64,000 bases of DNA from Zoroaster sp. YZ-2022 (taxonomy: Eukaryota > Echinodermata > Asteroidea > Forcipulatida > Zoroasteridae), in the NCBI GenBank assembly GCA_029582265.1, contig CM055817.1, positions 26,592,258 through 26,656,257 of the forward strand, read 5' to 3'. The notes under the pieces are model-generated. The model made no database searches. It had not been told where the DNA came from and was given only the letters and a program-made list of their open reading frames with translations. The position numbers and the translations under genes are program-made. Every line of letters begins with the position of its first letter. Position 1 is the stretch's first letter. Positions 43,789 through 58,966 of this stretch are shown here, piece after piece.

Positions 43789-46700
43789 TTATTCATCATC
43801 TAGAAATAGGAAAGAAAATTTTTTAATTTTATAGAAATGTTCATGTGCAATTGCACAGAAACAATCATAAATTGATCGAATACATGATCGTTTATTAATC
43901 AATTATGATTTGTAACGTCATTTGTTTTAGTTGATATTTAAATGGTTGACTTTATTTTGTCTGTCTCTGTATGATGTGTTCAGTCACTGATGGTGTATGT
44001 GTTTTAACTATAACGAACAATTGAACAAAAATACCTCTGAAGTATATGGACAATCCATTGTTCGGTGATGGTTTCTGACAGCCTGCATCAAACAGAAGAT
44101 CCACACCAAATACGTTTTCTTGACCATAATCGCTGCTGTAACACATGCTATGTCCCATGTGAAGTGACGTTTTACATCCACAGTTATCATCATCCAACTG
44201 AAGAGACTTCACGCCATGTTCATCGCGGTATTGGAATGAGTCTTGATCTCTTAGAGGATTCTGACCTGATAAGAGAAATGCACCAAGTAAAATGCGGTTC
44301 TCCTTTGTATTTAGTAAAGGGGACAATGGGCCAATGCATAATGGGCCAATGCAAATGTTCCTACGATCTACGAACGCCTCATGACGAACGTATCACTACA
44401 TTTACTTTCGAATTTGAATGTATTTGAACGCATTTAATAATATAACAATCGTGACTTTCTATTTGTTAATTGTCAATGTAGATACATTTGGCATAAAATA
44501 GGCAAATGAGGTTTAGATGTATACGAGAATACAATGGAATGATGTATACTTTGTCTGCTCTGAAACGAAAACAAATAGTATAGGAGACCGTCATCTCCTC
44601 CATAAATATTTGCGTCAGGACATGTCAACCGTCCCCAGGGGATCGCCTCCGCCCATGCCTAGGAGTGTGCATGCGGCAGGTTGCGTGCAGAATGACAAGC
44701 AACTATCCAGCTGTTAGATACAGCCATACACATATGTATAATCTGTACCTACCACTGACAGTTTTAGGGTTCCACACATTTCTATGTTGTATCTGTCCCT
44801 CAATGTGATCGTGGAAAGCCTCCCATACAGCGTGAGCGACATTGTTGCTAGGATCAAATGTCCACCTTTAAGACAAAACAGTTTAAGTTTTAATTCTGGA
44901 ACTACATATGACTTGATTATTGTGTTTTTGTCATGAAGTCATAATTATTTTGGTTATATTTTGACTCATATTTACTGACTTTTAGTGACATTCATGGTTC
45001 ACCAGCCATACGCTGATGAGGGGGTTTCGAGGTTATTTCAACTTATTTTCCGCATTTTCGTGGTAAATACAGTAAATACAATTATTGAGAACCAACATGG
45101 CCGCCATTTCGTGATAATAATATATATTTGTATTAATACGATATGGTGCTAAACTCAAACTATTGTGTTGTAATCATTTAAAGCCCATAGTTATATACTA
45201 CTGAGTAGTCTAGAAAAGCATAAATGATCACAGCTTACCTAAAGTAAATGCATGTTCACTATTGTCTCGTTAACGACACAATGGAATTAGCTGAAACTGC
45301 AATATTGGTATAGATACATGAACATTTACCAAAGGTGGACGTATACTGGCATTAACTGTAACTGATAATTATGTGATGTACATGTGTACCAATTTGGATG
45401 ACATTTTGGGAAATGCTATATTTTACTGAAATGGAGAGGGCACTTCAATGCACTTAATTTGCGTTTAAATTAAATATGACGTTCGAATACACGGCTGCAT
45501 TATTAATACATAATTGCCGAACTCAATTCATTCCAATTCGACACGACATGATCGCTATATGTTTGAATCGGGCCTGGCATATCAGCTGTAATAAAATGCT
45601 AATTACATTACATCTATCCACGTTGGATAAAATTATATTGAAATGTTTGCCATCTTTTAAATTACAAAATATTTAATCAATCAGTTTACCTGTATACTGT
45701 TCCCACCGAGTCTATCGCCAGTATCTCGGCACCGTTTTCTTGAAGAAAATCCGGTAGACGACTAAAACAGTAGTCAGAATTTACATCACAGGCGCCATAA
45801 TTGTCTGAAAAATTTTATAAAAGGATTTAACTTTAATAAGCCACTCCGAGAACATTTGCCGTTAACATACTTAATAAGTTTACCGAGGCTTTCTGCTCCG
45901 TGCAGGCGCACAAATCTATAAAAAAAATGGCACTAACAAGTGCAATGAACTCACTTGTGGATAACCAAATAGTGTGGGACAAAGCCGAATTTGGTTTTTA
46001 CAATCAAGGGATTGTTAATGTTGTGAAACCTCTATGTTTTTGTTTAAGAAAATAAAGTTTGATATCGAAACTGTCCCATGAAGGTTAATTTCGAAAACAA
46101 AAATGTCAAACAGTTGTACAGTAACGCGTCTAAAACGTATCCCGCAAGTAATAATGTAAACGCGAATGCCGGTTTCCAAAATGTTCCATTATATCGTACG
46201 TGCAAAAACAGAATACGGGCATTTATGTATTTATGCATTTATGAATTTATGTATTTATGCATTTATGTATTTATGCATTTATGTATTTATGCATTTATGT
46301 ATTTATGTATTTATGCATTTATGTATTTATGTATTTATTGTTTTTAAGTATTTATTGTTTTTATTTTATTTTATTTTGTTTCATTTTTATTTGTTTTTTC
46401 CCCCACTGGTCACGATATGATAAACAGCACGCTATTTTTGTTTCTGTATTCACGAAAACACATTTTGACCTGTTGTGTTGGACAACATCTGTTTAAAATG
46501 TTTTTTACGAAATAACCATTGTATTGAAAACAAATCAGTTAGCCGTAATTAATTGTTCTATGGCATAAGTTTTAAATATGTACTTTTTGAAATATGCCTA
46601 TACACTGACATATGTATGAGGCGCTGTATACTCAGTGCTTACTGCGTGTCTGTGAAAATAATTGTTTAAAAATAATAGTAATTCAAAAAAGAAAACTTAA

Positions 46701-47423
46701 CTCTTGATGTTCTGGTAACTTGTTTTTAAATTGTCCCTTTGTGAAAATGGTGAGGATATTTTCAGCACCGTTTAACGGTACATTAGTGTAGTCATGGTGG
46801 AATCCTTGCATCATGATCATTTGCCATAAAGAGTTTCCATGTATATTTACCCTGCAGTACATTGGTGACTGATGTTGGCCATAAGGTGTTTGCCTTGTAC
46901 CACCAGAACAGTCTCCATCTAGCACCTTCTTCGATAACCACAGAGTAGGCAACTGACCAAAACAAACAAAAACAAAACAAAAAAGACCGAATCATAAATA
47001 TCTAAAACACTTATTTTTGTTAAATTTTCAGAAATACAAAATATAGAAATAACATACCTATCACGAAAAGGTATGTTTCCATGCTGTCAATAATAATATT
47101 CTCAAATATTGTTGTCAATATTAATGAATTTATTAAAACAATTCCCCGGAAAGAAAGTTTTGAAAGTCTACAGCTAAAATGAGAATGTAATAAGTCCGTA
47201 CGTATAAAAATATTAAATGTTAACGAACCTGTAGTCCTCACTTCTGTTGTAGGTGCTTCACTAGTCGTTACTTCAGTCGTCACAGGTGTGGTGTTTTCGT
47301 CACCAGTCGTCATTTCTGTAGTCTGTATTTCAGTCGTCACAGGCGTGGTTCTTTCGTCAGTAGTCGTCATTTCTGTAGTCTGAATTTCTGTTGAAGGTGC
47401 TTCGGTCATTGATGGTTCGGTTA
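43789..47423 (-). CDS. Gene E: family member, exons 3-8, 5' end not found
   Basis: Exons: 47423-47229 (195 nt), 46952-46851 (102), 45804-45690 (115), 44865-44753 (113), 44265-44035 (231) and 43799-43789 (11, DDE-stop). All boundaries are canonical and the frame is open, giving 254 whole codons. The Thr-rich exon holds a 19-residue unit twice (EIQTTEMTTTDERTTPVTT and EIQTTEMTTGDENTTPVTT), so it is 57 nt longer than in D. Exon 7 has two extra Cys (NCGCKTS and DAGCQKP) absent from A, C and D, perhaps an added disulfide. Exons 1-2 are not seen upstream, where tandem repeats, long microsatellites and LINEs lie. Either the gene is 5'-truncated or its first exons lie elsewhere. Confidence 0.78.
46219..46337. 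repeat. TTTATGYA octamer tandem repeat
   Basis: Alternating TTTATGCA and TTTATGTA units in gene E intron 4. It creates a spurious open frame of CIYAFMYL repeats. Confidence 0.9.
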
Positions 47424-47639
47424 CTAACAAATACAATTATGCGAATCATAAATATCTAAAATCTTATGTTTCCAAATATCCATATAGAAAAATAGCACTA
47501 TCATTAATTGTTTTGTTATATTTTTAATGTTTTTTTCTCCGGGAAATTATTAATTAAACGGACCAATGTATGAACATGAAAATTGGTACAAACATTGGTC
47601 TCAATATGTAGATGTGTCTATAACCATAAAAATTCCCCA

Positions 47640-47880
47640 AAAACCATCATTAGTTCCAGATCTATGGGCTAAAACAATGGAAAATTCAGAAGCCCAATAG
47701 CTCCCAAACGAAATGATTTACAGACTTGTTACTTGGCAAATCATAAAAAAATCATCATTTAATTCTGACCGGTTCCGCTATTGTGGGCTAAAACAGTGGA
47801 AATTAAAAAGCCCTATGAATCCCAAATGAAATGATTTGCAGACTTGTAACTTGGTACAAACATTTATTATGATTTATTAC
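47640..47880. repeat. Two units of the 33.8-kb tandem repeat
   Basis: Same GGCTAAAACA and AAATGATTTACAGACTTG words as in gene D intron 2, just upstream of gene E exon 3. It shows that gene E once had a comparable intron 2. Confidence 0.7.
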
Positions 47881-47886
47881 CTACAA

Positions 47887-47997
47887 CAAAAATAAAAATA
47901 AAAATAAAAATAAAAATAAAAATAAAAATAACAATAAAAATAAAAATAAAAATAAAAATAAAAATAAAAATAAAAATAAAAATAAAAATAAAAATAT
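47887..47997. repeat. (AAAAAT)n microsatellite
   Basis: About 18 hexamer units with one C interruption near 47931. Confidence 0.95.
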
Positions 47998-48008
47998 AAT
48001 AACAACCT

Positions 48009-50600
<2,592 letters not shown>

Positions 50601-50731
50601 TAGATTATCAAAGCGCCCACGCTACACAAACCCCAAAGTGCTGCGTCATAAACAAAAAGTTAAAGTCCATCAAAACAATTTAAAGGAGTGAATCAGCTGC
50701 AAGTCATTAATTGAATACCCAACAAGACATT

Positions 50732-50920
50732 TGGACCTAAAAATAATTATGCAAAGTCATCATAATGATAATTGAAATCCACTATAAACCGTATTAATTT
50801 GGTCTGTCTCATTTCTTTAGGCCAGAAACTCCAAGGGTTGATTCTTCATCGGACCTAAAAAATAATTATGCAAGGTCATCATAATGATAATTAAAATCCA
50901 TTATAAACCGTATTAACTTC
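50732..50920 (+). repeat. Duplicated splice-site fragment of the LamG exon
   Basis: Two tandem units of about 117 bp match the intron 3' end and first codons of the LamG exon (54870-54980). The first keeps the acceptor and reads QKLQGLILHRT before a stop. The second is cut off. Such a cryptic exon would truncate the protein if spliced in. Confidence 0.7.
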
Positions 50921-50959
50921 TCACAACTTGCATGAGCTGTTGAGGGCATATGTTTTAAA

Positions 50960-53900
50960 TCTCTGTTCATCTATTGAATTTCAAAATTCGTGGTGACCTC
51001 GGTTCTACTTCAGGTGATTTTGAATCTGTTTTTATTGAAATTCAACGCGACCATGCCTGTAGCATCATTGTTGGCAATGTCTATCAAGCTCCGAGTAGTT
51101 CCCTTGATAAATTAAATGCTTATTTTGATTCTTGTTTAAATGTCATTACAAACGAAAGGAAGCTGTGTTACATAATGGGTGATTTCAACTTAAATCTACT
51201 CAATTGTTCGGAGCATCAGCCTACTGACGATTTTTTTAATTCCGTCTTCGCTAATGGCTTTCACACTCTAATTGACAAACCTACTCGCATCACACCTCAC
51301 ACTGCTACACTTATTGACAATATACTAACTAATTCTGATCAGGATATACTAGCTGGAATCTTTTACTCTGATATTTCTGATCATTTTCCTCTCTTTCAGA
51401 TAACTTCTTCTTGCTTTTCAAACGCCAAGACCACTCCTCAGAAGTCTTTCACTACAAGGAACATTATTCCTGCTACCATTCGTTCCTTCCAATCAGACAT
51501 AGCTGGTGCTGATTGGCACCAAGTCTATGAAAGTGATCAATCTGACGCAGCTTACGATTCCTTCCTCTCTATTCTCACTTCTCGGTATAATCTTCACTTT
51601 CCTTACATTACCAAAACACTTGGCGGTACCAATAAAAACCAGCCTTGGATTAACCAATCTATTATTGATTATTGTCGTTATAAAAACAGGCTTTACAGGC
51701 GTTTCCTACGTAATCCTAACGAGGTTAATGAGCGTAATTATAAAACTTTCCGTAATCGCCTTACCGCTACTGTTCGGAAAGCGAAACAAGATTATTACGC
51801 CTATAGATTGGATCTCCGTAAATCGAGTCTTAAGCAATTATGGCAGGAAATCAATGGTATCCTAGGTAAAAAAAGAAGAAGCAGACGTCTTTTCCTGACG
51901 AGTTCACTGATGGTGAGCGTCTGCATTCCAATCCTGCTGACATTGCCAAATTCCTTCAATTCTTTATTTACTAACATTGGTCCCTCATTGGCTACTAAAA
52001 TTCCTCCCACCCACGCTCACTTTTCGAACTACTTGCACAATTCAAATGCTTTCTCTTTCTTTCTCACTCCAACTAATGCAGCAGAAATAATACGTGTCTG
52101 CGATACACTGAAGACTAATACCAGTCCCGGCTTCGATGGCATTAGTTCTTCTATTGTTAAGTCTATCATTTCTCTCATTGCTGAGCCTCTTGCTTACATC
52201 TTCAATCTTTCCTTTCTCTCTGGATCTGTTCCTCTGAATCTTAAAGTCGCTAAAGTTGTTCCTATCTTTAAAAGTGGGGACAATAAAGAAGTCGGCAACT
52301 ATAGACCTATTTCCATTCTTCCTTGTTTTTCTAAACTTCTAGAGAGATTTGTTTATAATCGTCTTTACACTTTCATCTCTAAATTTCATCTTCTATGTGA
52401 TCAGCAATATGGCTTTCGCAGTAAACGTTCCACTGATGTGGCTCTAATTGAGTTCATTGACAAAGTTATTACTGCCCTTATGCCCCAGTCACATCTGCCC
52501 TACGGCTAGGATACGGCAGCCGTAGACCCCCAAAATGGAGAGATACCTGCGGCGGCCGCAGAGGATTTGCGGTGGCCTCAGGGTGGCCTTAGGGCGTATC
52601 CCTATCTTTTACGGACCGTAGGGGTCGCCGTGAGATTATAGCGCCGCGTTATAACTATTTTCTTTTCCAGGTTCGCCGTAGCAATTAGACACGCCGTAGC
52701 CATGCCGTAGGCGGTTCCACGTCGACCATACATTGGCCGTACGGTGGCCTTGCGTTTGCCGTACGCTTGCCCTAGGGTGTTATGACTTTTGTGGACCCCC
52801 AAAATATTGCGGCGGCCGCAGGAATCCCACGGCCACCATAGGGCAGCCTCAAGGCGGCCCTACGGTACCCGTACGGTCGCCGTAGGGTCTCCCTGTGGCG
52901 ACCGTACGGCGACCGTGGGTCTGCCTTGCTATTTGTCAAAACCCTACGGCCGCCGCAGGGTCGCCTTGAGGCAACCGTGCGTCATCACTTCAAAGGCCGT
53001 ACGGCAGCCGGAGGTTTTCTGTCTCCAAAAATTTTAAATACGCCGTGCGGCTATCTTTACATATGTGACTGCTAGTGTATGACACCGTGGGAATGCTGCG
53101 GCGGCCCGATAATTGCTACTGGCCGTAGATATTATAGACCCTACGGCCGCCTTGGCAAATGTGACTGGGGCATTAGTAACAAACTCTTTACTACTGGCGT
53201 ATTCATTGATCTCTCTAAAGCCTTCGATACAATCGACCATACTATTCTTCTTTCCAAGCTGGAGCACTATGGGGTCAGAGGAGTCGCTCTTCAATGGTTC
53301 GCTGATTATCTTAACAACAGGCAACAATTTACTACGTTTAATAAATGCGACTCTTGCCATCTTAATATTTATCATGGTATGCCCCAAGGCTCCATTCTTG
53401 GTCCTCTTTTATTTCTTCTCTACATCAATGATTTGTATCTTTCTTCATCCTTATTATCATTCACACTATTTGCTGATGACACAACTATTTTCCATTCCAT
53501 TCCTAACTCTGCTACTCTGATCCACACTCTGAATTCTGAACTTGCTCGAGTCTCTATGTGGTTAAAAGCAAATAAACTGTCTTTAAACCATTCCAAAACC
53601 AGCTTTATTTTCTTCTCCAAGTCTAATCTCTCCATCAATCTTGACCTTCCACCTATTTTTATAGACAACGTTCCTATCACCAGGGTCTACTCTACAAAGT
53701 TTCTTGGTGTCATTATTGATCACAAACTTTCCTGGTCTGATCACATTTCTTCTCTCACAAAAATCACTTCTCGTAATACCGGTGTTATGTCTAAACTGCG
53801 TCCTTTTCTCCCGCCCTTTTCTATGGTCTTACTCTATAATACTCTTATTCTGCCCTACTTAAACTACTGTAATATTGCTTGGGCTCGGTCAAGCAATAAC

Positions 53901-54595
53901 AAACTGCACTCCCTCATTGTCACTCAAAAACGGGCTATCCGTGTTTGTACTTCTTCACATCCTCGTGCACACACTGCACCACTTTTTGCACAGCTCAACA
54001 CCCTCACACTTTCTGACATAAACAAACTTCACACTGGGATATTTATGTACAAGTATTCCAGAAATCTTCTTCCTAGTACCTTCTCTTGTTATTTTTCTTC
54101 TATCCAAGACTTGCATTCCTACTCAACCAGATCTTGTCATAATCTCCTGGTTCCTTACACCCGCACTACCTATTCCATGAACACCCTTCGTTTCTATGGT
54201 CCTCGCATATGGAATGCCATTGACGAAGAAATAAAAGGTCAACCGTCCGTGGACCGTTTTAAAGCCTCCTTCAAATGAGTCATTATGTCCCAGTATGTAC
54301 ATAGCTTTCTTTCCATTTGCTGCTTTGCGAGGTACATCATCATTTATCCCTCTCCAAAAATATTATTTTCATCTCATTACAGTTAATTAAGCGTTTTTTG
54401 TTGTTATTGTAAAATATTTTGCTCATAATTTGTACGTCCTCTGCTTTTCCGTTTGTCTTGTCTTTGTCTGTCCATAGGCCGATTTTCTACAAGCCTTGGC
54501 TTCTCAAATCGGCCCCCATACTTAAGCAGACTACTCTGTTTATTATATCACTTTCTTTGTGACAGTATGGAAATAAATGTAAACTGAAACTAAAA
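50960..54595 (+). mobile_element. CR1/Jockey-group LINE interrupted by a transposon
   Basis: Residues from 50974 form an endonuclease/exonuclease/phosphatase domain (IMGDFNLNLL, ISDHFPLF), lacking its start. Then comes reverse transcriptase (SPGFDGISSSIV, NYRPISILPCFSKLLER, QYGFRSKRSTDVA), which stops at an insertion at 52481 and resumes at 53176 with FIDLSKAFDTIDH, GMPQGSILGPLLFLLYIND and LFADDTTIF, ending at 54278. Apart from the insertion no frameshift is evident in these frames. The 3' end is near 54595 with an A-rich tail. Exact clade is uncertain. Confidence 0.87.
52481..53172. mobile_element. GC-rich TIR transposon nested in LINE, TTA target
   Basis: A 692-bp insert with inverted ends TGCCCCAGTCACATCTGCC and TGCCCCAGTCACATTTGCC, flanked by TTA on both sides. 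Removing the insert and one TTA restores the LINE frame. It is far more GC- and CpG-rich than anything around it and is built from repeated GCCGTA, CCGTACGG and TACGGC words in both orientations. No transposase frame. TTA duplication suggests a PIF/Harbinger-type origin. Confidence 0.85.
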
Positions 54596-54943
54596 CTAGG
54601 CATAATGGAAGCGACTTTGCGTTGCGTCTGGCGTGTTTGTGTGTTGACGGGCGTGTGTTCGCAATATCTCCAGCGATCATTGGTTCACAGAAGAACACAC
54701 ACGCGTAGTATCATAACTCATTGGACGCCAAATTGCCTATCATGAAGACACTGGGTGCAATTTCAGAACTAGATGCTTACAAATTACAAACAAAGAATAC
54801 ATTACCAAACTAACTACTCAAACGTTCTGAGAATGTTTAATCTAAATGTTGGTACATTTTCAATTTGATAAAAAAAGATCATCATAATGATAATTGTAAT
54901 CCACTATAACTGCTATTTTATTTGGTCTGTCTCATTGCTTTAG

Positions 54944-55692
54944 GTCAGACACTCCAAGGGTTGGTGCTTCATCGAACCTTAGGACCAATGGATCGTGACG
55001 TCACAGAATGCGATACTGCTAATGTCAGTAGCGAGGAGTATGAAATTGGTGGTGATCAGAACTTGGTGAAGATGGTTCCAGCTCCAGACGTAGTTAAACA
55101 CGCATGCGCAGTGTATGCACCTATTGAGTCATATCTGGTTATTGGAAATTTCAGTGGGAATTGTATCTCTGACCCAGGAACATGTGAGTCTCAGAGTGTG
55201 ACATGGTCTCTCTGGCTTAAGATCAACACGTCATCAGTCTTCACTGGTACAACAGCGGGGTATTTCCTAAGCTCTGGGGGACAGACAGACAAAGCAAGGG
55301 GTGTTGCCTTTTTGTATCATAAAAACATGTTCTGGTATGATGTACGCACCGAAAATAAACATACAACTCATAAATATAACACCTTTAAGATACCGACAAA
55401 CAAATGGTTTCATTTGACCTTAACGGTGAATGTCACCAGTGGCACTACACAGTTATTTGTCAATGGTACAATTGTGGCAAGTGATGAAACCATTAATAAG
55501 CCTAGGACGGGTTCAGATGGTTGCACTAAGCTGTACATAGGCATGACCAACCCATGCGAGAACTTTGCTACGTTTCCACCTAGTAAGTATGGTGGGGCTG
55601 CTGCGTATAGCGATCTGATGGTGTTTGACGGTCTCCTGAATCAACAACAAATAGACAGTATTTATCAGGGGAATTTCTGGATACAAAATTGA
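54944..55692 (+). CDS. Terminal exon of a LamG-type secreted or surface protein
   Basis: A 749-nt exon after a clear acceptor (CATTGCTTTAG), phase 1, ending with TGA after YQGNFWIQN. The translation (about 249 residues) has a Cys-containing lead (VTECDTANVSSEEY) and then a LamG/concanavalin-like fold: YLVIGNFSGNCI, VTWSLWLKI, GVAFLYHKNMFWYDVRT, WFHLTLTV, TQLFVNGTIV, AAAYSDLMVFDGLL and LNQQQIDSIY. Such folds bind glycans or proteins outside the cell. Upstream exons are not recognised; 3.6 kb of LINE lies in the presumed intron. It is on the strand opposite to genes C-E. Confidence 0.8.
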
Positions 55693-56206
55693 ATTTGGAT
55701 ACTTTGGGGATTATTCTCATAATATCAAAGTGCTACTATTCATGATAATATCATCAACCATAAGGGTCAGGTAGAACCAATCGTTTGTACAGGAAAACAA
55801 CAATAATAATTATTGTTATTTTACTTTAAAATAAGATACGTTATGTGTGTAGAGTTAATCAGTAATATTTAATTAATTAATGTATTTGTATTTGTATTTA
55901 TTTTTATCAATTTGTTTACGGAGTCCTTTGGTTGTTTCATCTTGTGTTTTCCCCACTCTGTGCGCACAAGACCTCTATCAGTCAAAACAAATCCAATTTC
56001 CGAGTCTATGGAAATCCGTGTACTTAAATAATACATGCCCAGCGTCAGTAAAAAAAACATTCCCTGGAGGTAATATACTGAACAGCAAAAGAAACGCAAG
56101 TCCGAGGTCTTGTCAAGTTTTCAAACAGAAGACAAAACATTTTGATTCTAATCACTCATTTAATGAAAAATGCTTTCAATTTGTGAGCTGAAAGTGACTG
56201 TTGAAA

Positions 56207-56318
56207 GCAGCCGGTTGGTTTGTTCTCAACGTTTCGACTAGTCTGCTCTAGTCATCGTCATCGTCATCTAGAGCAGACTAGTCGAAACGTTGAGAACAAA
56301 CCAACCGGCTCCTTTCAG
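56207..56318. repeat. Long hairpin with Penelope-type end motif
   Basis: Arms of about 40 bp (GGTTGGTTTGTTCTCAACG through TTTCGACTAGTCTGCTCTAG, mirrored after the loop) around an 18-base ATCGTC-repeat loop. Both arms contain GTCGAAACGTTGAGAAC, the signature at Penelope-like ends. Confidence 0.85.
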
Positions 56319-56492
56319 AGCCATCATTTTGTTTCCAAAAAGGATCATTATATGATGTACCCAACATAACTCAAGAACATCTATCTCCACCATGCAAAGC
56401 CACAAATCCTACGTTATAATTATAACAAGCAGCTTCATTGAAGGGACAGTATCGTCAAAATCAGAGCAAACTTTCCTCAGAGTATGACTCGG

Positions 56493-56541
56493 TTTCCTAG
56501 TTTTAGATGAGCTCAGTCATTGAGTTCATCTAAAACTAGGA
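56493..56541. repeat. Short hairpin
   Basis: CCTAGTTTTAGATGA and its exact complement flank a 15-base spacer. Confidence 0.85.
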
Positions 56542-56579
56542 CACCAATGCCATGCCTATCATATCAATGTCTTTTACTC

Positions 56580-57250
56580 TAAACAAATCTGGTAGTATCA
56601 CTAAAGAGTGACAACTCAGGTGGACGAATAGTTAAGAAAAGTGCAATCGTTTAATGCATTCTGGAGATATAACACAAAATTAAAACAATAATAATAATAC
56701 CATATGGGTCATTGCTGCCCCCCTGCTCCCAAAGGCCTAATATGGTTAGGTACAATCGTGAAAGTTTCAGATTATTGCACTCTGTCGTTAATGAGAAAGT
56801 ACTAAATTGCTTTTAAAACAATTTATTATCATGTATAATGTTCTCGAACGTTCAGTCAATAAAATATTATACTTGTGTAAGCAATAAACTATTTAATATC
56901 AGCAATACACTTGTAACCGATTGTTTAATGAATTAGTATCTAGATAATGAATTATTTGTATTTTGTTGACTGTGGAATATTAGTTTATTGTTTATTGTAG
57001 AGAATACAAATTAAAAGTTGACAAAAACAAACAAATATTAACTGTCAACTCATTTAATGTAAACAATTCCCAAAATTGTTAAACTGACTTATAATGTTTA
57101 GAGTACTATTCTTTGGCACCATCTTACGCAAAACTCAACGAAAATGGTTTTCATGGTTGACGTGACAACCGTTTATTTCGAACATGTCCAATTGAATTAC
57201 CACTGTTTTTGCAAAACATACTAGATTTGTTGATACTCTAAGACATGTAA
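56580..57250. other. No recognisable gene
   Basis: AT-rich non-coding sequence. Nothing supported. Confidence 0.35.
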
Positions 57251-57560
57251 TAAGTGTTTTTCGGTTTGTTGTCAACTTTCAAACTCTGAACTGGACAACA
57301 TTGAGTCATGTGAGCACTTCCAATGCATTATGGGAATAAAATATGGCCGCAATTACATTCAAATGGTATACTCAATTCTTTTTGATACAACATTCAGTAA
57401 TAATGTGACTCCAAATTTTGCTGGTTATAGCGCCCTCTACCGGGGATCTATGTGACGTCACAGTGTTGCATGTACTGAAAACAACCGTTATGGCCAATGG
57501 ATACAAATTAAGGAAGTTATGGAAAACATACTATGTTTTTTGCAAAACTGAGGGAAAAAA
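57250..57560. repeat. Dispersed repeat, inverted relative to 34.7 kb
   Basis: GTTGTCAACTTTCAAACTCTG and the ATTGAGTCATGTGAGCACTTCC region mirror 34700-34800. Confidence 0.55.
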
Positions 57561-57734
57561 TATGTAGCGCGCCTTTACGGTGACCTGTGGAAGTTGTTAT
57601 GGCCTTTCGTTAGATCATGCCAAACTGAGCAAACCTTCAAAGTTTCATGAACATCTGCTGAAGAATACAGAAAATACGGAGAGGGACACAATAAGCACTC
57701 GCCCCCTCACTGTCAGGTCTGAGAACGACAAAAA

Positions 57735-58400
57735 TGACCGCACGACAAAACTTGATTAGTGTATCAAGATCTAATGATGGGAACTTTCCTGCCGTTCACA
57801 TGGGGTATGGGTATGGAGATCTCTTCAGATCTTAGTTGGGGGAAACATGTCTCTGGTATTGCTAAGTCTGCCGCTATGCGTGTTGGTTGCCTATCTCGTG
57901 CTAGGAAATTCATCCCTCCCAGTGCTCTCTTGTATTTATACAAGACTTCCATTCAACTACTTATTGAGTACTGTTCGCACATTTGGGCAGGTGCTCCAGA
58001 TTGTTATCTTCGGATGTTAGACAAGGTTCAGAGGAGATTATGTTATCTGGTTGGATAGGATTTGGCTGTGTCTCTTGACTATCTTGGTCGCCGTAGAGCA
58101 GTTGGTACTGCTTGTCTGTTTTACATATATGTCTTTGTACGCTGCTCCTCGGGTATTTCCAAGCTCGTTCCACCGTTTAAGATCTCAATGCGTGAAACAC
58201 GTCAATTGGCATCAGCCCATCGTTACACCTTACAAAGTACACTCTGGCGTACTACCTCCCACGAGAGCAGTTTTTTTTTCCACGAGCAACAGCAGTGTGG
58301 AACTCTCTCCCGGATACATGTGCGCGCAACAAATCATGCTGCTGCTGCTTTCCTCCAGTGTATAGCCTCCGGACATTCAAGAGCAATGTGAATGTACATC
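57735..58400 (+). mobile_element. LINE 3' fragment
   Basis: Frame with EISSDLSWGKHV, LLIEYCSHIWAGAPDCYL, an in-frame TAG at 58056-58058, then LDYLGRRRAVGTACLFYIYV and TRQLASAHRYTL, the C-terminal part of a non-LTR reverse transcriptase. 5'-truncated with a nonsense codon. It is followed by T-rich and C-rich runs at 58453-58491. Confidence 0.8.
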
Positions 58401-58966
58401 TTAGATTAGAGTAATCAGCGTCAGGCGACAGCAAATTTCAACATTTGAGAGTATTTTTTTTTTATTTTTTATTATCCGCCCCCCCCCCCCTCCTTTAGTT
58501 GAAGCCTGCACTTTGAGGGGCATTTAAGAGCCTTGTGGTTTGGCAACCTTTCATAAAAAACAAATTAAAAAAAAGTATAGTGTTTATTTGTAGAAATCCA
58601 CTGACTATAGAAACTTTGGAGAAATATGAAGTTGCTCCTATTGTTTCATTTAAATGAATTATTTAGTTGTTGAACTAAACCATTAGTGTCACTGTTAATA
58701 TAGCAATACATGAGGGTTAACCAATTACATCAAGAAACACACTACGTACAATCAATATATAATTAAATATGTTTTATGTGAAAAACACGTGTCATTTCCT
58801 CAGTGACAGATAATCAATCATTATCAGCGATAACACAATTGTACATTACACGCAGACCTCCACGCCGCATTTTTTTTAAACTGCAAAATTGATTTGTTCA
58901 GCAAAGGCAGTGCCGTGGAGTTTTCTCATAATCCACATTGGTGACGTGACTTGAACAGCTTTCAGA

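Noticed and set aside
46078..46420. Plus-strand frames of CIYAFMYL-type repeats
   Set aside because: Translation of an octamer tandem repeat inside an intron; no start context or domain.
53079..53172. N-terminal part of the frame that begins at 53079
   Set aside because: It lies inside the GC-rich transposon; the true LINE frame resumes only after the insert.
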